Positions 42,471 through 51,063 of a stretch of DNA of 64,000 nucleotides are shown here, one piece after another. Source of the stretch: Actinomycetota bacterium (GTDB lineage Bacteria; Actinomycetota; Thermoleophilia; Solirubrobacterales; 70-9); contig JAFDWB010000089.1 in assembly GCA_018268675.1 (NCBI GenBank), positions 248,001 through 312,000 of the forward strand, written 5' to 3'. Positions within the stretch are counted from its first letter, which is position 1, and each line of letters starts with the position of its first letter. The position numbers were made by a program, and so were the translations under genes. The notes beneath the pieces are model-generated. The model did no database searches. It was not told the origin of the DNA and saw only the letters and a list, made by a program, of their open reading frames with translations.

Positions 42471-43486
42471 GAACCTGCCTCAGAGGCCCTGACCCGCAGC
42501 TTTGCCGCTCCTGGCGGGTGCGTGGTCGCATCGAAGAAGATCAGCTCGTCGACCGCGACCCGCCCATAGATGTCCAGCTGCCGTGCGAGGCGATCGGCTT
42601 TGGCTCCGCCGGGGAGCATCGAGACCGCCACCGCCCTCCCGGGGCTCTCGCTGAGCGCGGCCGCGATATGGGCGTCCTCGTCTCCCAGCGCACTGCCGAA
42701 CACGACGGTGTCGAGGTCGTTGCGCTGCAGTCTGTCCAGGCAGTGGGCGAGGTACTCGTTTCCCTCGATGACCTCCAGCTTGTCTTTCGCCGAACCCTCC
42801 GTGACAAGGAGCGGCCGGGCGTCCGGGTCGCCGTCGATAGGTTGACCGAATTGCTCGAGCAGCGTGGTGATGCGCTGACGCGTCAGCTTGAAGACCGTGC
42901 CGTCGCCGGCCACCACGAGATGGAGGGCGCCGTGAAGGAAGTAGATCGGCACCTGGCCGACCTCGACCGGCGCACGCGCCGGGTCGAACTCACAGCGGCC
43001 ACCCCAACGAAAATGGTCGAGGAACGGCGTGAAGTCCCCGCCATAGGCCATTGCCCAATAGATCAGCAGGTCGTAGTTGGTCGTGAAGACCCACTCGAAC
43101 TCCGCCATCGCGTCCTTGATCGCCTGTCGAGTCTCACCGGGCACCGCGTCGCGATTGATGTGGACGTTGCGGACCGCCGATCCCAGCGCGGTCTGGATGC
43201 TCCGGTATCGCGCGTACAGCGGCGCCGTGTCGATGCCGACGACGGAGCACACGCGAATCGCCGTCAACAGGTCGCCGAGGGCGCGCTCGAAATTCGGGCC
43301 GGGGCCGAAAAGCGCGCGATCCGCCGCCGAAAGATCGGCCGTGCTGGCGTGCTCGAAAAGGGTCGGGTAGCCGAACGGATCCCAGACATGGCGGCTGAGA
43401 CCGTTGCCAATTAACAACGTTTCCCAGGAGCAACTCTCGGCGACCTCCCCCCAAGGTCGGAGCGTGCCGTCCGGGAGATCCGTCAT
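42467..43486 (-). CDS. DUF4917 / SIR2-like domain protein
   Basis: A 339-residue protein. The N-terminal ETLLIGNGLSRHVWDPFGYPTLFEHA and the later WVFTTNYDLLIYWAM are the GxG-type and TTNYD motifs of SIR2-like NAD-binding folds; VPIYFLHGALHLV and VVFGSALGDEDAHIAAAL complete the pattern of DUF4917. SIR2-like proteins often act as NAD-depleting defence effectors, but DUF4917 is uncharacterised. The gene is somewhat richer in A+T than its neighbours and stands alone between convergent and same-strand genes; a transferred cargo gene is possible. No recognised defence partner adjoins it. Confidence 0.78.
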   Translation of the reverse strand: MTDLPDGTLRPWGEVAESCSWETLLIGNGLSRHVWDPFGYPTLFEHASTADLSAADRALFGPGPNFERALGDLLTAIRVCSVVGIDTAPLYARYRSIQTALGSAVRNVHINRDAVPGETRQAIKDAMAEFEWVFTTNYDLLIYWAMAYGGDFTPFLDHFRWGGRCEFDPARAPVEVGQVPIYFLHGALHLVVAGDGTVFKLTRQRITTLLEQFGQPIDGDPDARPLLVTEGSAKDKLEVIEGNEYLAHCLDRLQRNDLDTVVFGSALGDEDAHIAAALSESPGRAVAVSMLPGGAKADRLARQLDIYGRVAVDELIFFDATTHPPGAAKLRVRASEAGS

Positions 43487-43691
43487 CGGTCATCGGTCGA
43501 TGTCGTTCGCCACCGCGCCGGAGACATATTCAGAGCCGAATAAACGCTGGCGAAATTCCTTGAACTCCTCGCCTGCGTTTCGGATGGCCCATGCATCGGT
43601 CCCCCATTATGCGCGGCCGTCCGGCGCCCTTGTCGGTGGTGCCCCGAAGATGAGGCGATGAGTCCTTTGGCGCCGTGGCCAGGAACTACAG

Positions 43692-45797
43692 CTACGACGA
43701 CCGATCGATGCCGGTGACCTCGCGGCGGAACGGCACCGTGTCGCCGCGGTCGGTCGGCTCCTCGAGCTCCTCGGCGTAGCGGCGGCCTTCCCAGACGGCG
43801 GCGGCGATCGTCCCCGGGGACCAGCAGTCGCCGACCGCCTGCACCGTTCGCAGGTTCGCGTCGTCCCACTCGGCGCGGCGCTCCAGCAGCTCGCGGTAGA
43901 GGGCGTCCTCGGGCAGTCGGGCGGTGACGAGCACGGCGGCGTCGGCGGGCAGGTGGCGCTCGCGATCGGTGAAGACGCAGCGGGTGAGGACGCCGTCCGC
44001 GACGGTCGCGGCGACGGCGCGGGAGGCGACGATCTCGACCTCGAGCTCCAACAGGCGCCGCTGGATCCGGTGCTGCTCCATCGTCGCCAGGGTCCAGTTG
44101 GAGACCGCGTGCGCGGGCGTCACCAGCGCGACGCGGCGGCCGGCGCGGGCCAGCAGCTCGGCCAGGACGCCGCCCATGTAGTAGTGGTCGTCGTCGAAGA
44201 CCACGACGCGCTCGCCCTCCGGCAGCCGCCCGGCCATCAGGTCGTCGGGCGTCAGCACCGGCAGCGCCGGGTCGAGGGGGATCGGGGCCGTGTGGTGGCG
44301 GCCGACGCCGTCGGCGCGCCAGCGGGCGCCGGTGGCGACCGCGACGTGGTCGAAGTCGTAGCCGAGGATCTCGTCGGCGCTCACCTCGCTCTGGGCGCGC
44401 TCGACCGTGCGCAGGCGTTCGATCTGGGCCTCGCGATAGTCGGCGACCCGCACGTAGCTCGCCAGGCCGGGCAGCCGGGCCTCCGCCGCGGCGCGCCCGC
44501 CGAGCGCGTGGGAGGCCTCGGCGAGGATCACCTCGTAGCCGCGGTGGCCGAGCGCTTGCGCCGCCTCGAGGCCGGCGGGGCCGCCGCCGACGACCAGCAC
44601 CTTCGCCTCGCTCGCCCGCGGGCGGATCCGCTCGGGATGCCAGCCGCGCCGCCACTCCTCCCCCATCGTCGGGTTCTGGGTGCAGCGGATCGGCGACATC
44701 GTGAAGTCGCCGGCCACGCAGATGTTGCAGCCGATGCACTCGCGGATGTCGTCGAAGCGGCCCTCTTCGATCTTGCGCGGCAGGTAGGGATCGGCGATCG
44801 AGGGCCGCGCGGCGCCGATCAGGTCCAGCACGCCGCTCCTCACCATCCGCACCATCGTGTCCGCCGAGGTGAAGCGGCCGACGCCGACGACCGGCTTCGA
44901 GGTGAGCGCCTTCAGCCCGCGGACGTAGCGCTCCTGTTCGGCCTCCTCGCCGAACCGGGCGGTCACCGAGTCGTCCTCCCAGGCGCCCAGGACGAAGTCC
45001 CAGAGGTCGGGCAGGTCGCCCAGCGCCCCGATCACCTCTTCGATGTCCCCGCGGGTGATCCCCTCGTCGCCGAGCAGCTCGTCGACGGTGATCCGGCACG
45101 CCACCGCGACCCGGCCGGCCGCCTCCTCGAGCGTGTCTTCGAGGATCTCGCGCAGCAGCCGCATCCGGTTCTCCGCCGAGCCGCCGTAGGCGTCGGTGCG
45201 GTCGTTGTAGCGGCGCGAGAGGAAGTGGTGGATGCCGCCCAGCGCGTGCCCGGCGTAGACGTAGACCAGGTCGTAGCCCGCCTCGATCGAGCGCCGGACC
45301 GCGGCCCGGTGCCAGCGGCGCAGGTCGGCGATGTCGTCGAGGTCCATCCGGCGGGCCTGGACCGGATCGGTGGTGAAGGTGGCGACCGGCAGGTGCGCCG
45401 GGCCCATCGGCGCCGTGCGGCTGTAGAAGTTCGGCCCGTTCATCCCGTTGTAGGCGAGCTCGATCCCGGCCAGCGCGCCGTGCTCGTGGACCTTGTCGGC
45501 GACCAGCGCCAGGGCCGGGACGTCCTTGTCGTCCCAGATGCGCGCCTCGATGAACGGCGTGATGTCGGAGGAGTAGTGGATCTCCGCCTGCTCGGTGCAG
45601 ATCACCGCCCAGCCGCCTTCCGCCTTGACCTTCCGCATCTCCGCGTGCGCGCTGACGTCCCGATACCCCATCCCGTTGCAGTGCGGCACCTGGAAGAAGC
45701 GGTTGCGCGCCGTGACCGGCCCGATCCGCACCGGCTCGAACAACACGTCGTACCGCGGCGGCCGCCGCGCCGTCTCCCTCACGGTCTCCACGCTCAT
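43692..45797 (-). CDS. 6-S-cysteinyl-FMN / 4Fe-4S amine dehydrogenase (TMADH family, histamine dehydrogenase-like)
   Basis: A 701-residue flavoprotein from ATG 45797, very similar to trimethylamine dehydrogenase in order and motifs. Cys40 (FQVPHCNG) matches the Cys30 that covalently holds FMN. Catalytic residues: Tyr181, His184, Asp276. The 4Fe-4S ligands are Cys354, 357, 360 and 372. The substrate pocket has Gln70, Trp273 and Asp364 where TMADH has Tyr60, Trp264, Trp355; Gln/Trp/Asp is the set described for histamine dehydrogenase of Nocardioides (Gln65, Trp267, Asp358). So a primary biogenic amine is the likely substrate. C-terminal half: ADP/NAD-type Rossmann domains (VLVVGGGPAGLEAA). Last gene of a putative four-gene operon. 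Confidence 0.9.
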   Translation of the reverse strand: MSVETVRETARRPPRYDVLFEPVRIGPVTARNRFFQVPHCNGMGYRDVSAHAEMRKVKAEGGWAVICTEQAEIHYSSDITPFIEARIWDDKDVPALALVADKVHEHGALAGIELAYNGMNGPNFYSRTAPMGPAHLPVATFTTDPVQARRMDLDDIADLRRWHRAAVRRSIEAGYDLVYVYAGHALGGIHHFLSRRYNDRTDAYGGSAENRMRLLREILEDTLEEAAGRVAVACRITVDELLGDEGITRGDIEEVIGALGDLPDLWDFVLGAWEDDSVTARFGEEAEQERYVRGLKALTSKPVVGVGRFTSADTMVRMVRSGVLDLIGAARPSIADPYLPRKIEEGRFDDIRECIGCNICVAGDFTMSPIRCTQNPTMGEEWRRGWHPERIRPRASEAKVLVVGGGPAGLEAAQALGHRGYEVILAEASHALGGRAAAEARLPGLASYVRVADYREAQIERLRTVERAQSEVSADEILGYDFDHVAVATGARWRADGVGRHHTAPIPLDPALPVLTPDDLMAGRLPEGERVVVFDDDHYYMGGVLAELLARAGRRVALVTPAHAVSNWTLATMEQHRIQRRLLELEVEIVASRAVAATVADGVLTRCVFTDRERHLPADAAVLVTARLPEDALYRELLERRAEWDDANLRTVQAVGDCWSPGTIAAAVWEGRRYAEELEEPTDRGDTVPFRREVTGIDRSS

Positions 45798-45805
45798 CGT
45801 GCGGC

Positions 45806-47359
45806 TCACACCCGTTTGCTCGGCAGGACCGCCTCGCCGCCGGCCACCGGGACCTCGGCGGACCGGGCTTCGCGGCGCTCCTCCAGCTTCGCCCACCAGA
45901 CGCCGACCACGGTCAGGGCGACGATCACCGCGAGGGTGCCGAGGGTGAGGGCCTCGAAGCGGCCGCGGGAGACGCCCCATTCTTCGGCGAAGTTGTATTC
46001 GAGGCCGACGAGGGGCTCGATCGTGCCCGGGAAGACCGCCACCCAGCTGCCGAGGACGACGAAGAAGGTGGCGAAGACGGTCGAGATGCGTAGGCCCCAG
46101 TCGCCGCCGGGGACGACGAAGGGGCGCTCGACCTCGGGGTACCTGCGGCGCAGGACCCAGCAGGCCGGGTAGATGATGATGTAGGACATCAGGACGGTCG
46201 AGATCGCCACCGTGAGGACGATCGAGAAGGTGGTCGCGGCGCTCCCCGAGTTGAGCTGCTGGGCGACGATCACGAACGCCGTCGCCACCGCCCCCGACAT
46301 CAGGTTGACCCGCATCGGCGTGCCGAAGCGCTTGCTGAAGGTGCCGAACCAGCGCGGCAGGCCGCCGTCCATCGCGCAGGCCGCGAGGACCCGGTCCGAG
46401 CCCATCATCCAGGCCGCGCCCTGGGTCAGCAGGGTGAAGACGAAGAGGACCGCGGCGATCTTGACGAGGACGCCCTGCAGCGACCCGTAGACGGTGAAGG
46501 TGGTGGCGACGGCCGACATGAAGCCGCTGACGCCGGTGATCTGGTTGACCGGGACGACGAGCAGGATCGAGAGGATCGGGATCAGGTAGCAGAAGGCCGA
46601 GACGAAGGCCGAGCGGGTGATGTAGCGGGGGACGTCGTGCTGGGCGTTCCGCATCTCCTCGCTCGCCGCGGTGCCGGCCTCGAAGCCGCTGATCGCGAAG
46701 ACGAGGACCGGGACGGCGGCGATGAAGCCGGCCAGGGTCGGGCTGAAGCCGCCGATCCCGTAGCCGTGCACCCCGTGCTCGATCGCGTAGATGATCACCG
46801 TGATCGTCACGATCGCCAGCACCCCGACCTTGACGAAGGCGCCGATCGAGGGGATCCACTTGCCGCGCTTCAGCGAGATCACCGCGACCAGGATCCCGAT
46901 CCAGACGAAGATCAGCTTGAACAGCCAGTCGCCGAGCGAGCCTTCCGGCATCGAGACCAGGTTTTCGTTGACCGCGGCGGCGGAGAGGAAGCACAGCGAC
47001 CCGCCCAGCCAGAGCGGGTTCGTGATCCAGTAGAGCATCGCCCCGAGCGCCGACCAGAAGCGCCCGAAGGCGAGTTTCATCCAGACGTAGGGCCCTCCCT
47101 CCTCGGCGAAGGCGCCACCCATCTCCGACATCAGGAAGGCGTAGGGGATGACGAACAGCGGCACCAGGATGAGCATCCAGGTGAACGTCTGACCGCCGAA
47201 GCTCGAGATTTCGCCGAGGACGTCGAGCGACACCACCGTCGCGATCCCGAAGAAGACCAGGTCGAAGAGATTCAGGCTCTTGACCAGGTTCTTTTTCTGT
47301 TCCTGCTCGAAACTGCTGTCCGGGTCGATCGCGCCGAGCCCGTCCGGTTCACTGCTCAT
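45806..47359 (-). CDS. APC-superfamily amino acid/amine permease
   Basis: A 517-residue membrane protein of about 12 helices. Motifs: IATVVSLDVLGEISSFGGQ in TM1, MGGAFAEEGGPYVWMKLAFGRFW and FAISGFEAGTAASEEMRNAQHDVPR. The start at ATG 47359 follows GAGAGGAG; an earlier out-of-frame ATG (47363) opens a four-codon minigene MDEQ that overlaps the start and may damp initiation. Eight bases before the amine dehydrogenase gene; it probably supplies its amine. Confidence 0.92.
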   Translation of the reverse strand: MSSEPDGLGAIDPDSSFEQEQKKNLVKSLNLFDLVFFGIATVVSLDVLGEISSFGGQTFTWMLILVPLFVIPYAFLMSEMGGAFAEEGGPYVWMKLAFGRFWSALGAMLYWITNPLWLGGSLCFLSAAAVNENLVSMPEGSLGDWLFKLIFVWIGILVAVISLKRGKWIPSIGAFVKVGVLAIVTITVIIYAIEHGVHGYGIGGFSPTLAGFIAAVPVLVFAISGFEAGTAASEEMRNAQHDVPRYITRSAFVSAFCYLIPILSILLVVPVNQITGVSGFMSAVATTFTVYGSLQGVLVKIAAVLFVFTLLTQGAAWMMGSDRVLAACAMDGGLPRWFGTFSKRFGTPMRVNLMSGAVATAFVIVAQQLNSGSAATTFSIVLTVAISTVLMSYIIIYPACWVLRRRYPEVERPFVVPGGDWGLRISTVFATFFVVLGSWVAVFPGTIEPLVGLEYNFAEEWGVSRGRFEALTLGTLAVIVALTVVGVWWAKLEERREARSAEVPVAGGEAVLPSKRV

Positions 47360-47423
47360 CCATCGCTCCTCTCGGTGTTCCCGGCCATACCATCTCGGCT
47401 CGGGCCTCGCCGCGCGAGCGGAA

Positions 47424-48386
47424 TCAGCGCTGAGTTGCGGCGGAAAAATCGATGCTCTGCGCTGCTCCCGGCGGCAGGCCGGGGAATTCCTCCGCCGCGA
47501 TCAGGTCGCGGCAGTGCTGGGCGAACGCCTCGGTCAGCCGGGTCGAGGTCGCCGCGGCGAGCGCCGCGAGGCCGAGCAGCATCGCCCGCGGCTCGCCGTC
47601 GATGCGGACGCTGCGCAGCTGCGTGCCGTCGAGCGCGACCTCGGTCGCCGGCCGCGCGTTGATGATCGTGTAGCCGAAGTCGTTCGCCACCAGCGTCCGG
47701 ATCACCTCCGGGTTACGCGAGCGCTGCGCCACGGTCGGTCGCAGCCCCGCCGCCTGGAAGAGCGAGTAGAAGTATTCGCGGCTGTGCGGCAGGTCGAGCA
47801 GGACCAGGGGCAGGCCCGCCAGCTCCCGCAGGCCGACCGAGTCGGCGGCCGCCAGCGGGTGGTCGGCGGGGAAGACGGCGTAGGGCGGCAGCGCGGCGAG
47901 CGGCTCGAAGGCGATGTCGCGCTCGAGATCGAGGTCGTAGGTCACCGCCACGCTGAGGCCGCCCTCGCGCAGCAGATCGAAGATCTCCTGCTGGCCCGAG
48001 GCGCTGAGCCGGACGTGGACGCCGGGGTTCCGCGCCTTGAAGTCGCGGGCGAGGCGCGGCGTGATCAGCGGCGCCAGGGTCACCAGGCAGCCGAGGTCGA
48101 GCACGCCACTCAGCTCGTCGGTCAACTCGGACGCGAAGCGCTCGAGGTCGCCCGCTTCCTGGAGCAGGGCGCGGGCGCGCTCGGCGAAGCGCCGCCCCTC
48201 GGGGGTGGGCGAGACGCCCTGGGCGTGGTGGCGGATCAGAAGCTGGACGCCGAGCGCCTTTTCAAGCTGGGCGATCGCGGCGGAGACCGACGACTGGGCG
48301 ACCGGGATCGTCAGCGCCGCCTCCGTGATGCTCCCCGTCTCGCAGGTGGTGACGAAGTACTCCAGCTGGCGCATCGTGAAGAGCAC
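47424..48386 (-). CDS. LysR-family transcriptional regulator
   Basis: A 320-residue regulator with the N-terminal helix-turn-helix TEAALTIPVAQSSVSAAIAQLEKALGVQLL (about 21-50) and a periplasmic-binding-like effector domain. GTG 48386 or ATG 48374 (MRQLEYFV) may be the start. It lies between the M20 gene (9 bases) and the permease (64 bases), all on the minus strand, and probably responds to the amine or its product. Confidence 0.93.
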   Translation of the reverse strand: MLFTMRQLEYFVTTCETGSITEAALTIPVAQSSVSAAIAQLEKALGVQLLIRHHAQGVSPTPEGRRFAERARALLQEAGDLERFASELTDELSGVLDLGCLVTLAPLITPRLARDFKARNPGVHVRLSASGQQEIFDLLREGGLSVAVTYDLDLERDIAFEPLAALPPYAVFPADHPLAAADSVGLRELAGLPLVLLDLPHSREYFYSLFQAAGLRPTVAQRSRNPEVIRTLVANDFGYTIINARPATEVALDGTQLRSVRIDGEPRAMLLGLAALAAATSTRLTEAFAQHCRDLIAAEEFPGLPPGAAQSIDFSAATQR

Positions 48387-48395
48387 ACGGAATTC

Positions 48396-49589
48396 TTAAC
48401 ACCGCAGCAGCCCGGCGATCAGTCGGTCGAGCGCCTGGCGCCCGGCCGCCAGCTCCGCGGCGGCGATGCTCTCGTCGGCGGCATGCGCCACCCGCATGTC
48501 GCCGGGGCCGAAGACGACGACTTCGCAGCCGAGGCGCTCCTTATATAGACCGGCCTCGGTGCCGAAGTCGACCGCCCCGCCGGGCGCGCAGCCGCTGAGC
48601 TCGGCGACCCGCCGCGCCCACTCGCCGTCGGCGCTCGCCGCGAGCGGCGGGTAGGCGGCGATCGGCCGGGCGCTCAGCTCGGCCTCCCCGGCGGCGACCT
48701 CGGCGACGCCGAGGAGGCGGGCGACGATCTCCTCGACCGACTGCCCCGGGATCACGCGCGCCTCGACCTCGAGGTCGCAGGAGTCGGGGACGACGTTCAG
48801 CGTGACGCCGCCGGCGATCGGCCCGATGCCGATCGTCGCGTGCGGGACGCCGAACGACGGGTCCTGGTCCTCGCCCGCGATCGCGTCCTGCAGCTCGTCC
48901 AGGGCGACGACGACGCGCGCCGCCGCGCGCACCGCGTTGACCCCGGCCGCCGGGGTGCTGGAGTGGGCGGCGCGCCCGGCCAGGTGCAGGGCGAGCGCGG
49001 CCTTGCCCTTGTGGCGGTCGACGACGGTCATCCGAGTCGGCTCGCCGACCACCGCGCCGGCCGGCGGCGCCGCGATGCCGCCGCCCTCGAGGTGCTCGAG
49101 CAGCGGCTCGATCCCGGCGCAGCCGAGCTCCTCGTCGTGGGAGACGGCGAGGTGGAGCGGCGCCCGCAGCGTCCCGGCCCGCCCCGCCTCGCGCGCCGCC
49201 GCGATCGCGACGGCGAGGAAGCCCTTCATGTCGGCGGTCCCGCGCCCGTAGAGGCGCCCGTCCGCGCGGCGCAGCTCGAACGGGTCCGAGCTCCAGCGCT
49301 GGCCGGCGACGTCGACGACGTCGCCGTGGGCCGCCAGCAGGAGCCCGCCGGGCTGGTCGGCCGGCCCCACCACGGCGTGCAGGACCTGGGTGCCCGGCCG
49401 CGTCCCGGAGCCGACCCAGATTTCGGCGTTCGCCTCCTCGAGCAGGCAGGCGACCTCGGCGATCAGCTCGGTGTTCGACCCGCCCGCGATCGTCTCCCGG
49501 GCGACCAGCCGCCCGAGGATCGCTTCCTCCTCGACCGGCCTGCGGCCCGCGGCCGGGTCGGTCTGGGCCTTCAGGTCAAGATCGCGCAC
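48396..49589 (-). CDS. M20-family amidohydrolase (ArgE-like)
   Basis: A 397-residue zinc hydrolase starting at GTG 49589, which has AAGGAG six bases upstream. Metal motifs: LLLAAHGDVVDVAG, RGTADMKGFLAVA, SHDEELGCAG and, late, MRVAHAADESI. The family removes acyl or aminoacyl groups (acetylornithine, N-acyl amino acids, carnosine-like dipeptides). In front of an amine permease and amine dehydrogenase it could free an amine or amino acid from a conjugate; specificity is inference. Confidence 0.91.
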   Translation of the reverse strand: MRDLDLKAQTDPAAGRRPVEEEAILGRLVARETIAGGSNTELIAEVACLLEEANAEIWVGSGTRPGTQVLHAVVGPADQPGGLLLAAHGDVVDVAGQRWSSDPFELRRADGRLYGRGTADMKGFLAVAIAAAREAGRAGTLRAPLHLAVSHDEELGCAGIEPLLEHLEGGGIAAPPAGAVVGEPTRMTVVDRHKGKAALALHLAGRAAHSSTPAAGVNAVRAAARVVVALDELQDAIAGEDQDPSFGVPHATIGIGPIAGGVTLNVVPDSCDLEVEARVIPGQSVEEIVARLLGVAEVAAGEAELSARPIAAYPPLAASADGEWARRVAELSGCAPGGAVDFGTEAGLYKERLGCEVVVFGPGDMRVAHAADESIAAAELAAGRQALDRLIAGLLRC

Positions 49590-49650
49590 CCTGGGCTCCT
49601 TGGGGCGACCGGCCGGAGGCATGGCGGCCGTCCGAGGTGCGTCCTGGGCG

Positions 49651-49688
49651 TCTCATGGCGACCCTGGCAGGCTGTGGCCGCCATGAGA
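49651..49688. repeat. Inverted repeat at the left of the fifth palindrome cluster
   Basis: TCTCATGGCG (49651-49660), 18 bases, CGCCATGAGA (49679-49688). It leads straight into the GAGACGGGAGGAA block of the second repeat family. Confidence 0.7.
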
Positions 49689-49811
49689 GACGGGAGGAAC
49701 CGTGACGAACCTCCCCTTTCCTCGACCCGCCTTTCTGAAGACGAGGACCCCGACCTTCTCGACGTCTTCGTGACGAGGTCCCAAATCGGTAACGGATCCG
49801 TGGCGGTCCCG
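49685..49811 (+). repeat. Second intergenic repeat family, copy 2
   Basis: Begins GAGAGACGGGAGGAACCGTG like 33881 and, after about 55 unrelated bases, continues with the 51-base core (49761-49811). The core includes the palindrome ACGGATCCGT, which is ACGGGTCCGT in copy 1. Located in the 353-base gap 49590-49942 between the DUF1028 stop and the M20 start. Confidence 0.75.
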
Positions 49812-49855
49812 TCACACCCTCGCGACGCTTCCTCCGCACCCAGCGTCCCGTCGCC

Positions 49856-49904
49856 GGTGCGTTCGCACTTACCCACACATAGCGTGGGTAAGTGCGAACG
49901 CACC
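49856..49904. repeat. Perfect 21-base-stem hairpin after the DUF1028 operon
   Basis: GGTGCGTTCGCACTTACCCAC (first 20 bases GGTGCGTTCGCACTTACCCA; 49856-49876), 7-base loop ACATAGC, exact complement 49884-49904. It shares the arm core GGTGCGTTCGCA with 30552. It is 38 bases after the DUF1028 stop codon on the minus strand. Confidence 0.88.
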
Positions 49905-49942
49905 CGGGGGTGGCCGCGACGGCCGCTCGCGGAACCGACCAT

Positions 49943-50638
49943 CTAGTCCCCCGGGTCCCCCGGCACGCCGTAGGCCGGCGCCCCAGACGGGTCGAGCGCC
50001 CGGGTCACGTAGTCGTCGCGCTGCGGCTCCCAGATCGACCACAGCCGGCGGAGCTCCACCACCGGCGCGCCGTCGGGATCGAAATCGACCCGCAGGTCGG
50101 TGATCGGCCAGGTGGCCTCTCCCACCCCGGACGCGAGCAGCCCCGCCGAGTGCACCGGGCCGGCCTCGCCACCGGCGTCGATCCCGGCCTCGAGGCCGCG
50201 CAGCAACCGCTCCTCCAGCTCGAGCGCGGGATCGCCGGCCTCGAAGGAGGCGACCGCCGCCTCGAGCACGGCCTCGGTGGCGAGCAGGTTGCCCGCGGCG
50301 ACGCAGCCGGCGCCCGGGCGGTCGCCGTTGATGCCGAGCGACTCGCTGCCGCTGAAGGCGGCCGAGTCGCCCGCGGCGTCGACCGCGGCGAGCTGGCGGT
50401 ACTCGGCGTCCGCCGCCGCGCCGGCGACCGCCGCGACCGCGGCGGCGGCGTCCTTGCCCTCGCGCAGGGCGTCGAGCAAGGCGGGGCCGAGCCGCGGGTC
50501 GGTGACGTTCTGGGTGTTCGCGACGCCGACCCCGGCGGCGACGTAGGCGCAGCGCGAAGGTACCGCCGGGCTCGAGGAGGTGATCGCGATCCCGAACCGG
50601 CCGGTTCGCTCGCAGCGGCCGAGGAGCGAGAAGGTCAT
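49943..50638 (-). CDS. DUF1028 family protein (Ntn-hydrolase-like)
   Basis: A 231-residue protein from ATG 50638 (the longer frame is not needed). MTFSLLGRCERTGRFGIAITSSSPAV, GVGVANTQNVTDPRLGPALLDAL and AGCVAAGNLLATEAVL are DUF1028 hallmarks; the family is related in fold to Ntn hydrolases and is often found with Rid proteins. The start overlaps the Rid gene stop (ATGA). The biochemical role is unknown. Confidence 0.88.
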   Translation of the reverse strand: MTFSLLGRCERTGRFGIAITSSSPAVPSRCAYVAAGVGVANTQNVTDPRLGPALLDALREGKDAAAAVAAVAGAAADAEYRQLAAVDAAGDSAAFSGSESLGINGDRPGAGCVAAGNLLATEAVLEAAVASFEAGDPALELEERLLRGLEAGIDAGGEAGPVHSAGLLASGVGEATWPITDLRVDFDPDGAPVVELRRLWSIWEPQRDDYVTRALDPSGAPAYGVPGDPGD

Positions 50639-51063
50639 CCGCCCTCCTCCTCCCCGCCGAGCACCGCGGTGGCGTCGATCTCCACCAGCCACTCCGGCCG
50701 CGCCAGGGAGCTGACGACGATCCCGGTCGAGACGGGGTAGACGCCCTTCAGTCGGCGCCCCATGACCCGGTAGACCGGCTCGCGGTAGCGCGGGTCGGTG
50801 AGGTAGACGACCACCTTGACGATGTGCTCAAGGCCGCCGCCTGCCTCCTTCAGCAGCATCTCGATGTTGGCCATCGCCTGCTCGGCCTGGGCCTCGACGT
50901 CGCCGATCCCGACGTTCTCGGAAGTGTCCAGGTCCTGGCCGATCTGACCGCGGAGGTAGACGGTGTCGCCCGCGACCACGGCCTGGCAGAGGTCGTTGTC
51001 GAGGTTCTGCTCGGGGTAGGTCTCGCGGGTGTTGAACTTGCGGATGCGGCGGTGGGTGGTCAT
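50635..51063 (-). CDS. Rid-family protein without the catalytic arginine
   Basis: A 142-residue Rid protein from ATG 51063. It aligns over its whole length (TVYLRGQIGQDLDTSENVGIG, LVEIDATAVLGG), but the RidA arginine is Ser112 (YPVSTGIVVSSLARPEW). It therefore belongs to the Rid groups with a changed active site. It overlaps both neighbours by four bases (FMO before, DUF1028 after), so the three act together. Confidence 0.9.
   Translation of the reverse strand: MTTHRRIRKFNTRETYPEQNLDNDLCQAVVAGDTVYLRGQIGQDLDTSENVGIGDVEAQAEQAMANIEMLLKEAGGGLEHIVKVVVYLTDPRYREPVYRVMGRRLKGVYPVSTGIVVSSLARPEWLVEIDATAVLGGEEEGG

Noticed and set aside
45798-46994. N-terminal extension of the amine dehydrogenase frame to 1100 residues
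   Set aside because: This part is antiparallel-frame shadow of the APC permease; the TMADH-like protein begins naturally at ATG 45797, just after the permease stop.
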